DNA of 64,000 nucleotides from Hibiscus mutabilis (GCA_019671005.1 JAGYYJ010000100.1:1-64000); one strand, 5' to 3'; positions 1 through 13,000 are shown, counted from the first letter of the stretch. Program-made: numbers and translations. Notes: generated from the letters alone by a model not told the origin.

Positions 1-374
1 ATTTAGTCCTAGTTTCATTTTAATAAAATAAATTAATTATTCAATTAAGGTGGTGACACGTGTCACCACCTTATTGGAGGACTTTATCTATTTTTATTTA
101 ATTAAATTAATTTATTTTCTCCTCCAATCAGGCAGTGACACGTGTCACCACCTAATTGAATACTTAATTTATTTTATTAAATTGAAACTAGGACTAAATT
201 TATTAAATGTAAAAATTGCGGGGATTAAATGTGTAATTATACAAGTTTCTGTTAACTACCACGTCAGCCTCTCCGTTAGGTTTTAACGGCAGGTGGCTAT
301 ATTGAAACCATATCAATAGTTGAGTGGTCATTTTAACAAAATTAAAAGATCGGTGGTTATTTTAACACTAACCC
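1..374. mobile_element. Foldback MITE, right part only (left end outside window)
   Basis: Positions 1-70 and about 133-200 are inverted copies: the segment opens with ATTTAGTCCTAGTTTCA and closes with its reverse complement near 200. From 200 to 374 runs an arm ending in a GGGGTTAGTG-type terminus (reverse strand). The same layout recurs at 21873-22222 in the opposite orientation, which shows a dispersed family rather than a chance hairpin. No coding capacity. The class is inferred from shape; the left terminus and any target duplication are outside the window. Confidence 0.65.
49..70. repeat. Perfect 22-bp palindrome centred on a G-box
   Basis: A 22-bp perfect palindrome whose core is GTGACACGTGTCAC, containing the G-box/ABRE core CACGTG. 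A near-identical copy lies at 133-154 and a truncated one at 22206-22223, all within the same MITE family. Binding by bZIP or bHLH factors is possible from the motif but not shown. Confidence 0.7.
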
Positions 375-2416
375 CAAAAATCGATAGTCTCTAGTATAGT
401 TTACCTTATTTTTATAAAGTAACAAAGTAATCATTCTTCTTCTAAAGATGCATTGTTTAAAAAGACGAAAAGTCTAAAACCCTAAAACGCTCTCAACCAT
501 CTCAACCCTTGCTTTAGGTTTTTGTGTTTCAGCCGTTCGGAGGCCAGTCGCCCCACTAGACCTTGGCGGCTGGCATCCTCTCCCCTCTTCCCCTCTCATT
601 TTTCTTTGGTTTATGTTCTTCATTTATCTCCTTCCTTTTACGTTTTGTCCCTTTCTCTTCTGGTCAGTCTCGATGAGACTCGGTCTCCGACGACCATGTT
701 TTTGAACGGGCTAATTTCAGTGAGAAAGAAGTCGGACCTTCTTGATTGGGGGTCGTGTTGAGTCGGGAGGTTTATGGGCCTTTTGGCCCCTGTTTTCCTC
801 CTTCTTTCTCATCTATTTTTGGTTCTTGTTTCCTGTTTACCTTCTTGCTTGCAAGTATGGTTCGTTTGCTCAATTTGATCGATCAATTTCTTTTGGCAGT
901 AGTCAGATCTCGCCTGGTTTCGTCGGTGGATGACTGGTGGCTTTGATTGCTGGCCTTTGATTCTTTTTTGACCTTCCATCGATCACCGGGATTTCAAATC
1001 TTTACAGGTGTGTCTCCGATGGGTTCTCGTTGTATTTCTCCGGAAAGATTGATGTTTTGATGCCCCCGATCTGACATGCAGATAGAGACGACACCCACGA
1101 TTTTTGTTCACTTTTGTCCCCTATTTAAATTTCTTTAAAAATTTGTCCCCTTACTTTCAAATATTTATAGTTTACCCTTAACCCCAAATTATGGCTCCGA
1201 GCTGCATGCAGATGAAGAAGTGTCTGCTGCCATCTTGGCTTCGGTTTTCAGATGATGGTGAAGATCTCCCTGAGTCTTCCCCAACTGTCTTTGTTTTTTC
1301 TGTTCCTGGTCTGATTTTTCAGATTTGTTTCTCTGAGATTTTTTTACCCAGTTTGTTCTCATGTTTTTTTCTGGGTTTTCCCCCTTTCCATGTGTATGCT
1401 CCTTGTTTGCTGAATGTGATGTCCGCTTACCAATCCTTCATATTCTGAACAAAAAGTCACAAAATTAGTTATTGCACCAGCTCACTCATTTACACCAGTA
1501 TCATTGGCTCACTTTACCAGTTTACCTCAAGTTCTGAACGATGGCTGCAATATCCTCTTCCCTGCCATAAATATTGATAAATTAAGGATTTTGGTGTTGG
1601 TTCGGGTTGGAGAAGTGTCTGGAAACACGACAACGGCAAAACTAAAGATTGATAGTTAGGATGTTTACAAAATTATAGTTAAATTGCTTAGTCATCAATA
1701 TAACAAGAGTTAATGATTTAATTATCAAATTATAACAATTTGATAACGTAAATGACTGAATTATAACAATTAAAAGTATAATGGTAAATAAAACAAACAA
1801 ACAAATATTCTCTGCTAGCTTGCCCTATTTTTTAATATTGCGGTGTCATGGTATTATTTGCTTTTTACTCTTATCTCTTTGAAAACATATACATACCGTA
1901 CAAATAAACTGCTTGAATTCGAATCTCATAGGAATAACAATATTTTCTTTTTATTGGGACCACTCAATTAGGACGTGCAAAAATATTTGATTTGGCCGAT
2001 CCGTTTATCCGATTCGAAAAGTTGGACATGTGATTCATTTTTTTATTTTCGAATGAAATATCCGATATTTTTTCAGATCGAATTCGAATATTTGATATAT
2101 GAATAATCAAAATATTCAATTTTTTCTAAATAAGATACAAATATTATTTTATCAATTTAAAATTTAAATTTTTTGAATTTTTAAACTGTATCGTATTCAA
2201 TATCCGAAAATATACATCCATACAGTCAATGGGTTCAGCTTACCCTTATTTTTTTTAACTATTCATTACATTTTCCCCTAGAACTAGAAGTTTATCTGTT
2301 TTTACACATAGATAAAACCCACTTTTTATTTTGAATATTTATTTATGTCTGTGTAGCCAAGACAAACAAGAACCGGATGTTTTGACGCTTAAACCGTCGG
2401 ATCAAAAATACTAAAT
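375..2416. other. No gene recognised; mixed intergenic DNA
   Basis: Positions 470-1450 are less AT-rich than the surroundings, start with a telo-box-like AAACCCTAAA (478-487) and contain pyrimidine-rich runs like a plant 5' leader. Every reading frame there is short and resembles no family I know. Positions 1640-2400 are AT-rich; 1980-2110 has repeated TTCGAAT/CCGAT words like those in hAT-derived MITEs. This could hold a decayed retroposon 5' end, but I cannot support a specific call. Confidence 0.4.
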
Positions 2417-3087
2417 AGGGTAATCTACTTATTTAGTACACTATGTCCATATTACTATTTTGATACCTCGATAATTATTTTTGGCAAAATAATATCTAAC
2501 GTTATATTTTTATTATGTTTTGATATCCGGCCGTTAAAAATTAACGAAGATGATGATGTGGCTTAGAATAATCACAATCTTAATCTAAAACACTTAAATA
2601 TTTTTATCAATTTAGTTCAAAATCCATCAATTTAAAATATCATTATCATTTTGGGGTAAACTTGCAAATTACGCACTTTTTCTTCTTCTTTATTGACTAT
2701 ACTATCCTTATGGATGATCAAAAACATGTTTTCATCTAAAAAGTTTGAAAACAGATGTAATTTAGAATATAATTGAAGAAATAGATTGTCCAAACATTCG
2801 ATTGAAAAATTGGTGGAAGAAGAAAATTGGGTAATTTGTAATTTTACCCTAAAATGAAGATGATATTTTAAATTGATAGATTTTAGACTAAATTGATAAT
2901 ATATATAAGCGTTTTAGATTAAAATTATAATTATATCAAGTTACATCATTATCTACGTTAATTTTTAACTCCGGGCATCAAAACTAAAAAAAATATAATA
3001 TTAAATACTATTTTTCAAAAAAAAATTAGTTAAAGCACCAAAACATTAACACGAATATAACTGGTTACTCAATAGTTAGTTTACCCT
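2417..3087. mobile_element. 671-bp foldback element in the BTF3 promoter
   Basis: The two halves are reverse complements along almost their full length. The left end reads AGGGTAATCTACTTATT and the right end, reverse-complemented, AGGGTAAACTAACTATT. Matching blocks continue inward, for example ATCCGGCCGTTAAAAATTAACG against GCCCGGAGTTAAAAATTAACG (with mismatches), and an inner pair flanks the centre near 2750. CTAAATA occurs at both borders (2411-2417 and 3089-3095), so the exact duplication is ambiguous. Non-coding. The right end lies only tens of bases from the likely BTF3 leader. Confidence 0.75.
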
Positions 3088-3129
3088 GCTAAATATCAAG
3101 TGTGTAGATAAAAGCCCTAGAGACATAAA

Positions 3130-3240
3130 CACTTGATGCGGACTTGTTCTCTGTCTGGGTTCTTAAAAAAAAAAAACCAAAACCCTCATCTCTCAACCTT
3201 CCATTGCAGTCGCGGCGCATCCATTCTTAACTGATAAAAG
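3130..3240 (+). other. Probable 5' UTR exon of BTF3
   Basis: A pyrimidine-rich leader-like stretch ends in CTGATAAAAG followed by GTCAAT, a good donor at 3241. The first coding exon begins right after an intron acceptor (GAGCAG before ATG at 3935), so an upstream non-coding exon is required. The transcription start is not determined; 3130 is approximate. Confidence 0.45.
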
Positions 3241-3934
3241 GTCAATCTTTCGTTAACTGATTTATCAATTGTGTATCATTAACATTCTGTATGAAAGGCT
3301 TCTGGTTTTGTCTGTTTTTTTCACTCTTATTTCATCTCTTATTCCTTGTATTTAGATCTGCTATCTTGGGTTGTTTTGGTTTAAAGTTTATAGTTTATAG
3401 TTTTGGGAAGATTTTTAAGCAAAAGAGTTCTTCTGCTTGATATTTACATAATCTTTTATATAGTTTTGAAGATGGTTTTGATGTTTACATGCATTGCTTT
3501 TAGCTGCCTCAGCTTATATTCTGTTAGCTTTCAGGCTTAATAACATTGAGCAACTCACATTTTAGTATATTGTTAAGCTTATATGTTGTAGTTCCTGCTC
3601 TCTGCAAATACCTGATTATATTGTTATCTTTTGTGATTTAACATTTTCCCCCACCATTTTTCTTTGATTTTCATTTCTGCTTACCATATTACTATAGACA
3701 TGGAGAAGGAAAAGAGATGGAAATGGATGGGCTTTTTTTTTCATTTTTGCTTTCAATCTCTGTTGTTCTGTGAGAGCTGAGAAGGGTTCTTATTTTACTT
3801 TCAATGCCTATTGCATGTTCTCAGTGTATGATTGTTTCTTCTGCTTGATCTATAGATTCTTTTTTTTTAATTAATTCAGTCTGTTCTGAGTTATCATAAG
3901 CTTATTACCCTTACTTGTTTACTGTTATGAGCAG

Positions 3935-4957
3935 ATGAATGTGGAGAGGCTCACAAAGATGGCTGGTGCGGTCCGCACTGGTGGAAGGGGTAGCATGAGA
4001 AGGTATGCTGATTGTGTAGAATTTCCGTAGATGTGTTAGCTATATGAAGTTTATTGATTGGTCATCTACAAATTTTTGTACGTAAACGCTGTTTAGCGCT
4101 TTAGGAGAGGCTCTTGAATCAAGTTTTTGCCTGCTGCACATTATTAGCTAACATGTCAAGTAGAATCTTTTATCTGAACTTCAATTTCCTGAAGTCTATG
4201 CCATTCGGATGAAGTGCTCGAACATCGATGTATTTTTGTAGTTTGCATATCCTTATCATGTTAGTTTTACCTATGTTAACAGAAAGAAGAAGGCCATACA
4301 CAAGACAACTTCCACTGATGACAAACGGCTACAGAGCACCCTCAAGAGAATAGGAGTCAATGCTATTCCTGCAATTGAAGAAGTGAACATATTCAAGGAT
4401 GATGTCGTTATCCAGTTTATTAATCCAAAAGGTAGACATTTAGTTTTTGGAGTGGACCAATTTTTTTCAAATGTTTTGCATAGTAACTAATATCCGATGG
4501 TTCATATTTCAGTCCAGGCTTCTATTGCTGCCAACACTTGGGTTGTTAGTGGTTCCCCTCAGACAAAGAGTAAGGCGCTCTTAACTTGACATGTGCAGCT
4601 TTCCGTAGTTTTATTGCTTTGTTATCTTGACATTTGCTTTTTCCCCTATTTCAGAATTGCAGGATATTCTCCCTGGAATCATCAACCAATTAGGTATTGC
4701 ACTCTTGGCTCTGTTGTCATTTTTGTTGTTTTTTCTTGATTGCAAATTGGTGTAGAATGTTGACTCGTATCCACAAACTTATAGGGCCAGATAACCTGGA
4801 TAACTTGAGGAAATTGGCAGAGCAATTCCAGAAGCAGGCACCTGCTGCTGACGGTGGTGCAGCCACCACTCAGGAAGAGGATGATGATGAGGTACCAGTA
4901 CTTGTGCCCGGCGAGACCTTTGAAGCTGCAGCAGAAGAAGGCGAAGCTGCTAAATAG
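3935..4957 (+). CDS. BTF3: Nascent polypeptide-associated complex subunit beta (BTF3)
   Basis: Five coding exons: 3935-4002, 4283-4431, 4513-4569, 4655-4693 and 4785-4957. All introns are GT-AG and the joined frame is 486 nt (161 residues), the usual length for plant BTF3. The N-terminus MNVERLTKMAGAVRTGGRGS with the basic RRKKKAIHK stretch is the ribosome-binding part. The NAC domain follows (about residues 35-100), including LKRIGVNAIPAIEEVNIF and TWVVSGSPQTKKLQDILPGI. The acidic C-terminus (EEDDDEVPVLVPGETFE) is typical. The protein pairs with NAC-alpha on the ribosome exit site and shields nascent chains in the cytosol. The start was chosen because the ATG lies directly at a splice acceptor and opens the conserved N-terminus. 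A ribosomal protein gene follows on the same strand with its own promoter. No lesions seen. Confidence 0.95.
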
Positions 4958-6540
4958 TGCATTTAGAGGGATTTTTGTTGTGCTATTTAACATGTTTTTC
5001 TTTCCTATTTTGCTCTGTTGTTCTAGTTGCTAATGTTTTGGTCCATGTTTCTAGAATTCCTGCTATTGCTGACTTGGTATGGATAGACTGGCATTTGGTA
5101 GGGATCATTATTTTTGTCCATTGCTATTTGCTAATGATAATCCTCGACGCATCGACACTGTCTTTGATGCGAGTAGTCTGGTTAGTGCTGTTTGAATATA
5201 TTGCCATGTGCTTTGACCAATTTTGAGAGTTAAGTCTCGATATTTTTTTAAAGATATTACTGCCCCATGGCATTACGCAATTCTGCTACTTAGAATTTGT
5301 AGATTTTTAATGAACAAGGCCACATGATATGTGGCACTAACTAATCAGAAAATTATTAGATTTAATGGTCAACATTGATCAAAGGACGAATTGATAATTT
5401 TTCAGTGTATATGAACTTAACTGAGTGTAAACAAGTTTTAACGACTTAATTATTTTTTTAAGTTTCAAGATTTTTTTGACAAATTCTAAATTTAATTTTA
5501 ATTATACTTAGAGGGCGGGGAAAAAGACCTAAAGGGAATGAAGGAGACCTATGATCTTAAAAACTTTTAATTTTTTTATATATGTATTATCATTACACAT
5601 TGACATTTTTTTCCATAAATAATCTTAATCCATGTAAACACAGTTTGGAGCAGATAATTAAAAACTCTTGTTGACATTTATTTTTTTCTAGGTCTTGAGT
5701 TTTAGTTCTATTAAGAGTAATCTTCTCTTTTCCTCCTTCTAAGTAAAAATTGTTCAAAAAAATCTTAATCCACTGTCATATACCTTCAATCAATATTTAT
5801 ATTTTAATTGATATTTGCCATTGTAATTTTAAACTAAAATAAATTACCACTATATTTTAATTTTTTTCACTTTGCTTTTGTTTCATTGAACTTAATACTC
5901 TAAAATAATTGATATAATATTATAAACTGTTTATTTTATAAAAATGAATCTTGGTTTTTTGTTTTTGTTTTTATTTGCTAAGTCTTTCTTTTATAAAATA
6001 AAAATTAAGTCAATTAATTAAAATTTAATATTTTATAAATTATTTTATTGTTAACTATTAAATAAAATGTTTGAAATATTTTTTTGATTAACTTTTTGCA
6101 AGTTATCAAAAAAAAATATCGAATAGTATTTTTTTTAAAAAAAAACTTGGTGGCAAAATTCAATAAATTGCATATTTTAGTTACAAATTTCAACTACATA
6201 AACGTTTAGTTGCAAATTTATCATCATCTCAAAGAGTAAAAATGATAAAATATCAATAAACACATAATATAACTGAAAAATCACCTCAATTTACTAAGAT
6301 ATTATAAATTATGTAGAAAATAAATATAAATAATTTGAAAGTGTATTAATATTAATTTTAAAATAATTATAATTTTAAGCAAGTCTTGAGTTTTAGGTTT
6401 TATGTGCAGAAAAATTTTGTCAAGAGATTTCGCCACTAAAATCAAATGTATATACAGATCGATCTAAATTAATTAGAATAAAACGACAATGCAACCATTG
6501 TTTTTTTTTTAAATTTTAAAAGTAATCCATAGCTATTATT
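4958..6540. other. BTF3 3' region and AT-rich intergenic spacer
   Basis: About the first 250 bases look like a 3' UTR (T-rich, genic composition). From 5330 to 6540 the DNA is strongly AT-rich with short homopolymers and no recognisable element. I see no gene. Confidence 0.5.
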
Positions 6541-6542
6541 TC

Positions 6543-6615
6543 TATATAAAAAAAGCCCAACGAAAGCGGGCCTTTTACCTATTTATGTTATAAGAAACAA
6601 CAACTAGGGTTTTAG
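6543..6615 (+). promoter_or_regulatory. RPL3 core promoter: TATA, site II-like and telo-box motifs
   Basis: TATATAAA lies at 6543-6550, GCCCAA (reverse of the site II core TTGGGC) at 6555-6560, GGGCC at 6568-6572 and CTAGGGTTTTAG (telo-box type) at 6604-6615. This combination is well known in plant ribosomal protein promoters and fits the gene downstream. A leader exon probably ends at 6675 (GCCGCAG before GTGACT). Its acceptor upstream of the ATG at 6975 is not resolved; AG at 6958-6959 is one option. Confidence 0.65.
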
Positions 6616-6974
6616 CGATTCTGTAACTTTGGAGTGAGAGCAGCCGCATCCAGCAAGCAAGAGTAGCAGCCGCAGGTGACTACCAACTCGGTTCACCTCT
6701 CTCTTTCATTCTCTTTTTTAGTACTTTTCTATAGAAAAATGGTGGGAAGTAAAGATAAATAAATAAACTATTTTCTCGTTTGCTTTTTGAATTTGTATCA
6801 CTTTGTTAATCATTATAAATTCTTTTATCGAGTTGTAGGTAATTAACACATTCTGTTTTGGCTCTTTCATTCTTTGAATTTTTACTAAAGAGTATAGATC
6901 TATAAGAAGAACAATGCTTTGGTTATAGATTTTATTTTTGTTATGTTTATATTTTGGAGTGAAGGGGCGGAAGA

Positions 6975-8776
6975 ATGTCTCACAGGAAATTTGAGCACCC
7001 AAGGCATGGTTCCCTTGGATTTCTTCCAAGGAAGCGAGCTTCTCGCCACAGAGGGAAAGGTATTCACTTTCATTTTCTTTTGTTCATTTGACAATAATAG
7101 TATGATGATGTTAGCTTTAGAGATTCTAGTATTGCAATTGATATGTACATAATGTGTTTTTATCTAATGATGTTGTTTTGTGCTGGTGCAGTGAAGGCAT
7201 TCCCAAAGGATGACCCCAGCAAGCCTTGCAAGCTCACTGCCTTTTTGGGGTACAAGGCTGGTATGACCCACATTGTCCGAGAGGTCGAAAAGCCTGGATC
7301 TAGTAAGTTGGTTTTCTTCATATAACTCCACGCTTGTTTTTATTGTTTGCTTGTGATGCAGTTGCCTTTTCTTTGAGCCTTGTAAACATTTAACTGAAAA
7401 TGTATTGAGATTCGTTGATTGAATTACGTTTATATAATGGTTTAGGCATCTTTAAATTTTTCCGGAATTTTAGTTGATTTTGTGTCCGTAATTTCTGTAC
7501 AGAGCTTCACAAGAAGGAGACATGTGAAGCTGTCACTATAGTTGAAACCCCTCCTATGGTGATTGTTGGGGTTGTTGGATATGTGAAGACACCACGCGGC
7601 CTCCGCTCCTTGAACACTGTCTGGGCTCAGCATTTGAGTGAGGAAGTCAAACGACGGTTCTACAAGCATTGGTGCAAGTCCAAGAAGAAGGCTTTCGTCA
7701 AGTACTCAAAGCAGTATGAAAGTGAAGATGGGAAGAAGAGCATCCAGGCTCAGTTGGAAAAGATGAAGAAATATGCAACTGTTATCAGGGTCTTGGCCCA
7801 CACTCAGGTTACACAATATTAGACCTAACATTGTTTTCTTATTTCTGCATTTTTAAGTGTTCATTTCTTGTGCATGGTTTTCATATTGTAATTCATTATT
7901 AAACATATTTCAAGTTGGGCGAAATTTTCTGACCAAGTACATTACAGATTAGGAAAATGAAGGGATTGAAGCAGAAGAAGGCACACCTAATGGAGATCCA
8001 AGTCAATGGTGGAACTATTGCCGACAAGGTTGATTTTGCTTACAAGTTCTTTGAGAAGCAAGTCCCTATTGATGCTGTTTTCCAGAAGGATGAAATGATT
8101 GATATCATTGGTGTCACCAAGGGTAAAGGTTATGAAGGTGTTGTCACTCGTTGGGGTGTCACACGTCTGCCCCGTAAGACCCACAGAGGTCTGCGTAAGG
8201 TTGCTTGTATTGGTGCCTGGCATCCTGCTAGGGTCTCCTTTACAGTTGCCAGGGCAGGTCAGAATGGATACCACCATCGTACTGAGATGAACAAGAAGGT
8301 CTACAGGGTTGGCAAAGTTGGTGATGAGACCCACTCTGCCATAACCGATTATGACAGGTTAGTCCATTTGTCTGTTTAGCTCCATAGATTATACCTAAAG
8401 ATATGCCTCCATCAGATTGGAGTTGTTTTGAAGGTGTCTTGTCTGGTCTGGAGATGTTCCATGTTTTGTGTTTGATTCTGCTTGATACCATTGTTGAATG
8501 TGTGTCCTTTTATTCAGGACTGAGAAAGATATTACCCCTATTGGTGGCTTCCCTCACTATGGTGTTGTGAAGAGTGATTACCTGATGATCAAAGGAGGCT
8601 GTGTCGGTCCTAAGAAGAGGGTGGTTACACTTCGCCAGTCTCTTATTAACCAGACTTCTCGTGTGGCCCTGGAGGAAATCAAACTCAAGTTCATCGACAC
8701 CTCCTCAAAGTTTGGACATGGACGTTTCCAGACAACACAGGAGAAGCAGAAATTCTATGGTCGACTCAAGGCATAA
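6975..8776 (+). CDS. RPL3: 60S ribosomal protein L3 (uL3)
   Basis: Five coding exons: 6975-7059, 7192-7302, 7503-7807, 7948-8357 and 8518-8776. All introns are GT-AG and the joined frame is 1170 nt (389 residues), the normal plant uL3 length. The N-terminus MSHRKFEHPRHGSLGFLPRK and the following ASRHRGK match the conserved extension that reaches toward the peptidyl-transferase centre. Other recognisable blocks are LTAFLGYKAGMTHIVRE, GVTKGKGYEGVVTRWG, THRGLRKVACIGAWHPARV and the C-terminal FGHGRFQTTQEKQKFYGRLK. uL3 is a core protein of the large subunit in the cytosol. The promoter carries telo-box and site II-like motifs expected for co-regulated ribosomal genes. No frameshift or missing block. 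Confidence 0.97.
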
Positions 8777-9240
8777 GTTTTCAAACTGGTCCGGACTTTT
8801 GGGTTATCATATGTTTAAGTTTTGTTTCACCCCAAGCTTAGTTTATCATGTTCTATTTTCTTTTTTGATATAGAACAGTTGGGTTTCTTTTGTTTTCTCA
8901 ATCTGGAGTGGATGTTTTAACTGCCGAGGATTTTCAACAAATGAATGCACTTCTTTATTCGCTATGATTACAATTTTATCACATTCCCATGCATGCTAGA
9001 ATTTAAGCACGGAAAATTGATTATATAAATGCAGGACTAGTTATTTTATACATGCACAAGGGTAACGACCGTCTCCAATTCATATTACTATTTTGTTGTG
9101 TACTTTTGTACATACACAATTTCTACAATATCTTATTCCAATAATCGGCAACTTAGTATTGCACCATTAAAACACAAACTATTGACACTACAATAACTTA
9201 TATGGAGTAGTATTTACTATATTGTAAATCCTAAAACCGA
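8777..9240. other. RPL3 3' UTR and short spacer
   Basis: Genic-looking T-rich sequence to about 8960 is the likely RPL3 3' UTR. The rest (to 9240) has no gene and is the 3' flank of the P450 pseudogene coming from the other strand; the two genes are convergent. Confidence 0.5.
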
Positions 9241-9291
9241 TCATCCACATCTCTTCCCAACAGTAACCATTAACCCATGCTCCATTTGAAG

Positions 9292-9296
9292 AATGG
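9292..9296. repeat. Target site duplication AATGG, left copy
   Basis: AATGG directly precedes the left LTR; the same five bases follow the right LTR at 15567-15571. Five bases is the usual copia duplication. The minus-strand reading CCATT belongs to the P450 frame on both sides. Confidence 0.92.
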
Positions 9297-9744
9297 TGTA
9301 AACATAAATCGAGCAAAACGCAACGGAAGGATCGAAATTCATAAATACCTCCAGCCATTGTCAAAATCGTATTCCAAATTGAGATGTGGTTGCACCACCG
9401 TCGAGCACGTCGAACCACCGTGGAAATGCCTCGAACCACCGTTGAATACTTCGAACACGACAACACGAAAAACTAAAATGCCAAGGATCTTCTAAGCACT
9501 CAAAACCCACTTAGATGGAATATGCGATTCTTGTGTTTGATGCTTAAGGACCTTTGGCTAATAGAGTATTTATAGTGTTGGTTCACCATCAAAAACCAAC
9601 AATAATTGCCGTTAATGCCCCTTAACTCCAATATTTGAAGTGGCAAAACCACCCACGAACCTTCATGCAATTTACGTGTGTAACTAAAGATTGAGGGAGG
9701 TGAGAAACGTGGGAATAAACCCACGAACCACACACCTGCCATCA
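9297..9744 (-). repeat. Copia 3' LTR (left on the plus strand)
   Basis: Starts TGTAAACATAAATCGAGC and ends CTGCCATCA on the plus strand, i.e. TG...CA ends. It is 448 bp and aligns end to end with 14919-15566 once the nested MITE there is removed. The purine tract follows directly on the internal side. Confidence 0.9.
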
Positions 9745-9757
9745 TTCTCCCACTTGG
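9745..9757 (-). promoter_or_regulatory. Copia polypurine tract
   Basis: The minus strand reads CCAAGTGGGAGAA immediately before the 3' LTR start TGATGG. This is the typical plant copia tract used to prime plus-strand DNA. Confidence 0.8.
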
Positions 9758-10027
9758 TTCGTATTATCTACGAGTACTTAAAGTTGAAACATAATGCATG
9801 AACCATGGCGACATTTCCTCTTATAATTTGAGTAGTATCTTCAATGTATCACAATACATCAAATCTCAACGCTTTAGCCCATATACTTAATGAATAAACT
9901 CGATGTTTATTCTAGGTCCAAACTTTAGTGACATTTCTCGAAACAATTAACTTAATGTGTACACAACATATATGAGAAATATCAAACTTTATTAGAGTTT
10001 CAACAGAATCGTTCTTACAACGAAAAT

Positions 10028-13000
10028 TTACAAAGTGGGAACACATCCTATAGTGACAACATGGTCCTTAAATTTATGTGGTGGCATGCCCTTAGTCAAA
10101 GGATCAACTAACATCTGCTCAGTGTTAATGTGCTCAATGACCACTTTCTTTTCTTTAACACGTTCCCTTATGGCTAGATACTTAATGTCGATGTGTTTAC
10201 TTCGACTTCCACTTTTGTTGTTCTTAGCCATAAAGACAACATCTAAATTGTCACAATATATCCTTAATGGCCTAGAGATTGAATCCACAAGTCTCAGCCC
10301 AAAAATGAAACTCTTTAACCATATTCCATGTGAGGTAGCCTCAAAACACGAAACGAACTCAGCCTCCATAGTGGAAGTGGCCGTTAATGTCTGCTTGACA
10401 CTCCTCCAAGATATAGCTCCACCGGCAAACATAAATATGTAACCTGATATTGATTTACGTGAATCAACACAGCCAGCAAAGTCTGAATCGGAGTAGCCAA
10501 TCACCTCTAAATGGTCAGATCGTTTGTACGTAAGCATGTATTCCTTTGTCTCTTTGAGGTATCTCAAAACTTTCTTTGTAGCTTTTCAGTGGTCCATACC
10601 CAGATTACTCTGATATCTTCCCAACATCCCAACGACAAATGCAATGTCAGGTTTTGTTCAGACTTGAGCATATATCAGGCTTCCAACAACAGAAGCATAT
10701 GAAATGTTTTTCATTTGCTCATTCTCAAATTCGTTCTTATGGCATTGGTTCAAATTGAACTTATCACCCTTCACGATAGGAGCAACACTAGGTGAACAAT
10801 CTTTCATCCGAAATCTTTCCAAAACTTTATTGATATAGGTTTCTTGAGATAGACCTAAGACACCTTTATGTCTATCACGATGAATCTTAATGTCAATGAC
10901 ATAAGATGCATCACCCATATCTTTCATATCAAAATTCTTAGAAAGAAATTATTTCACCTCATGTAGCATACCTCTGTCATTTGTTGCAAGTAAAATACCA
11001 TCCACATATAGAATAAGGAAACAAATTTTACTCCCACTGACCTTCTGGTATATACATTGGTCCATGATATTCTCAACAAAACCAAATGAAGAGATAACCT
11101 CATGGAATTTCAAATACCATTGATAGGAGGCTTGTTTCAATCCATATATAGATTTCTTTAACTTACAAACCAAATTTTCACCATCCCTAAAAAAAATCCT
11201 TCAGGTTGTTTAATGTATACCTCTTCCTCTAGGTCACCATTAAGAAAGACAGTTTTCACATCCATTTGTTGTAACTCAAGGTCAAATTGAGCTACTAATG
11301 CTAACACAATGCGTAAGGAATCTTTCTTAGATACTGGACTAAAAGTCTCAGTGTAATCAATTCCTTCTCGCTGAGTGAATCCATTAGCAACAAGTCTTGC
11401 CTTATATCTTTCTATGTTGCCTTTTGAGTCTCTTTTTGTTTTGAAGACCCATTTACATCCAATGGCTTTTACACCATCAGGCAACGGTACAAGATCCCAA
11501 ACTTTGTTTCTTTTCATAGAATTCATCTCATCCTTCATAGCATCATACCATAATTTTGATTCATTGCAGCTCATGGCAGTTGAAAATGACTCAGAGTCAT
11601 TTTCAGCTCCAACATTATAGTCAGATTCTTGTAAATACACAAAATAATCACTAGAAATTGCTGTTTTTCTTTCTCTAACAGATCTCTTTAATGTTGAACC
11701 AACATTTTTCTTGTGGATCATGTTGTTCAACTGGTTGTTCAATAATTTCTGGATTTTCTTGAACAACTTGATTTATTGGAGTGTTTTCAGCAGGTTGTGG
11801 AACTTCATTGATTGGTTGCTCAACACCCGATTGAGCTTGAGGGGTGTTATATATGATAACCAATCTCTCATTTGAAGTGGATGGATGACCTACGGGTATT
11901 AAATCCTGAGACATATCACTCCCACTGATTGAGTCATTCTCAAGAAATTCTGCATTTCTTGATTCCACAATTCTAGTGCTGTTAGATGGACAATAGAATA
12001 TGTAACCTTTGGATCTTTCGGCATATCCAATGAAATACCCACTAATAGTCCTTGGGTCTAGTTTCTTTTCTTGTGGGTTATAAACTCTCACTTCAGACGG
12101 GCATCTCCATACGCGTATATGTCACAAACTCGGTTTCCAACATTTGAATAACTCAAAAGGTGTCTTTGGGATAGCCTTGGTTGGAACCCGATTTAATATA
12201 TACACAACCGTCTTGAGAGCTTCAACCCATAAAGACTTAGGTAGCTTAGAGCTACTAAGCATACTTCGCACCATGTCCATTAGAGTTCGATTTCTTCTTT
12301 CCGCAACACCATTCTGATCAGGCGAGCCCGGCATGGTGTATTGGGCAACTATATTGTTGTCTTGAAGAAATTTTGCAAATGGACCAGGTGCTTGTCCATC
12401 CTCAGTGTATCTACATAATACTCATCACCTCTATCGGTTCTCACAATCTTTATTTGCTTACTGCATTGTTTCTCTACTTTAGCCTTGAAAACCTTAAACC
12501 CTTCTAACGCTTCACTTTTATGATGAAGCATGTAGAGATACATGAACCGTGAATAATCATCTATGAAAGTGATGAAGTATTTCTGACCTTGCACATCCAT
12601 ATCTGGGCAACAAATATTAGAATGATGATTTCCAATATGGTCGAACTCCTCTTGGCACCTTTCTTTGACTTGTTAGTCCGCTTGCCCTTAATGCAGTCCA
12701 CACAAGTATCAAAATCAGTAAAATCTAATGTATTGAGAACCCTATCATTTACTAATCTTTTAATCCTTTTGATGGAGATATGTCCAAATCTCTGGTGCCA
12801 CAAAGTAAATGAATCTCCATTTATAACACAATGCTTAGTACCAGTTTGAATGTGCATAAAATTATGAGTGACACTATTTTGTAAATCAATAGAGTAAAGT
12901 CCATCATTTAAAACACCATTTCCAACAACTTCAAATTTATAAAATAAACTGAATCCAACATTTAAAAAATTAAAACAATACCCCAAGGCTGCAAGTCTTG

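Noticed and set aside
8099..8491. Overlapping plus and minus frames in RPL3 exon 4 and beyond
   Set aside because: Shadows of the RPL3 coding frame.
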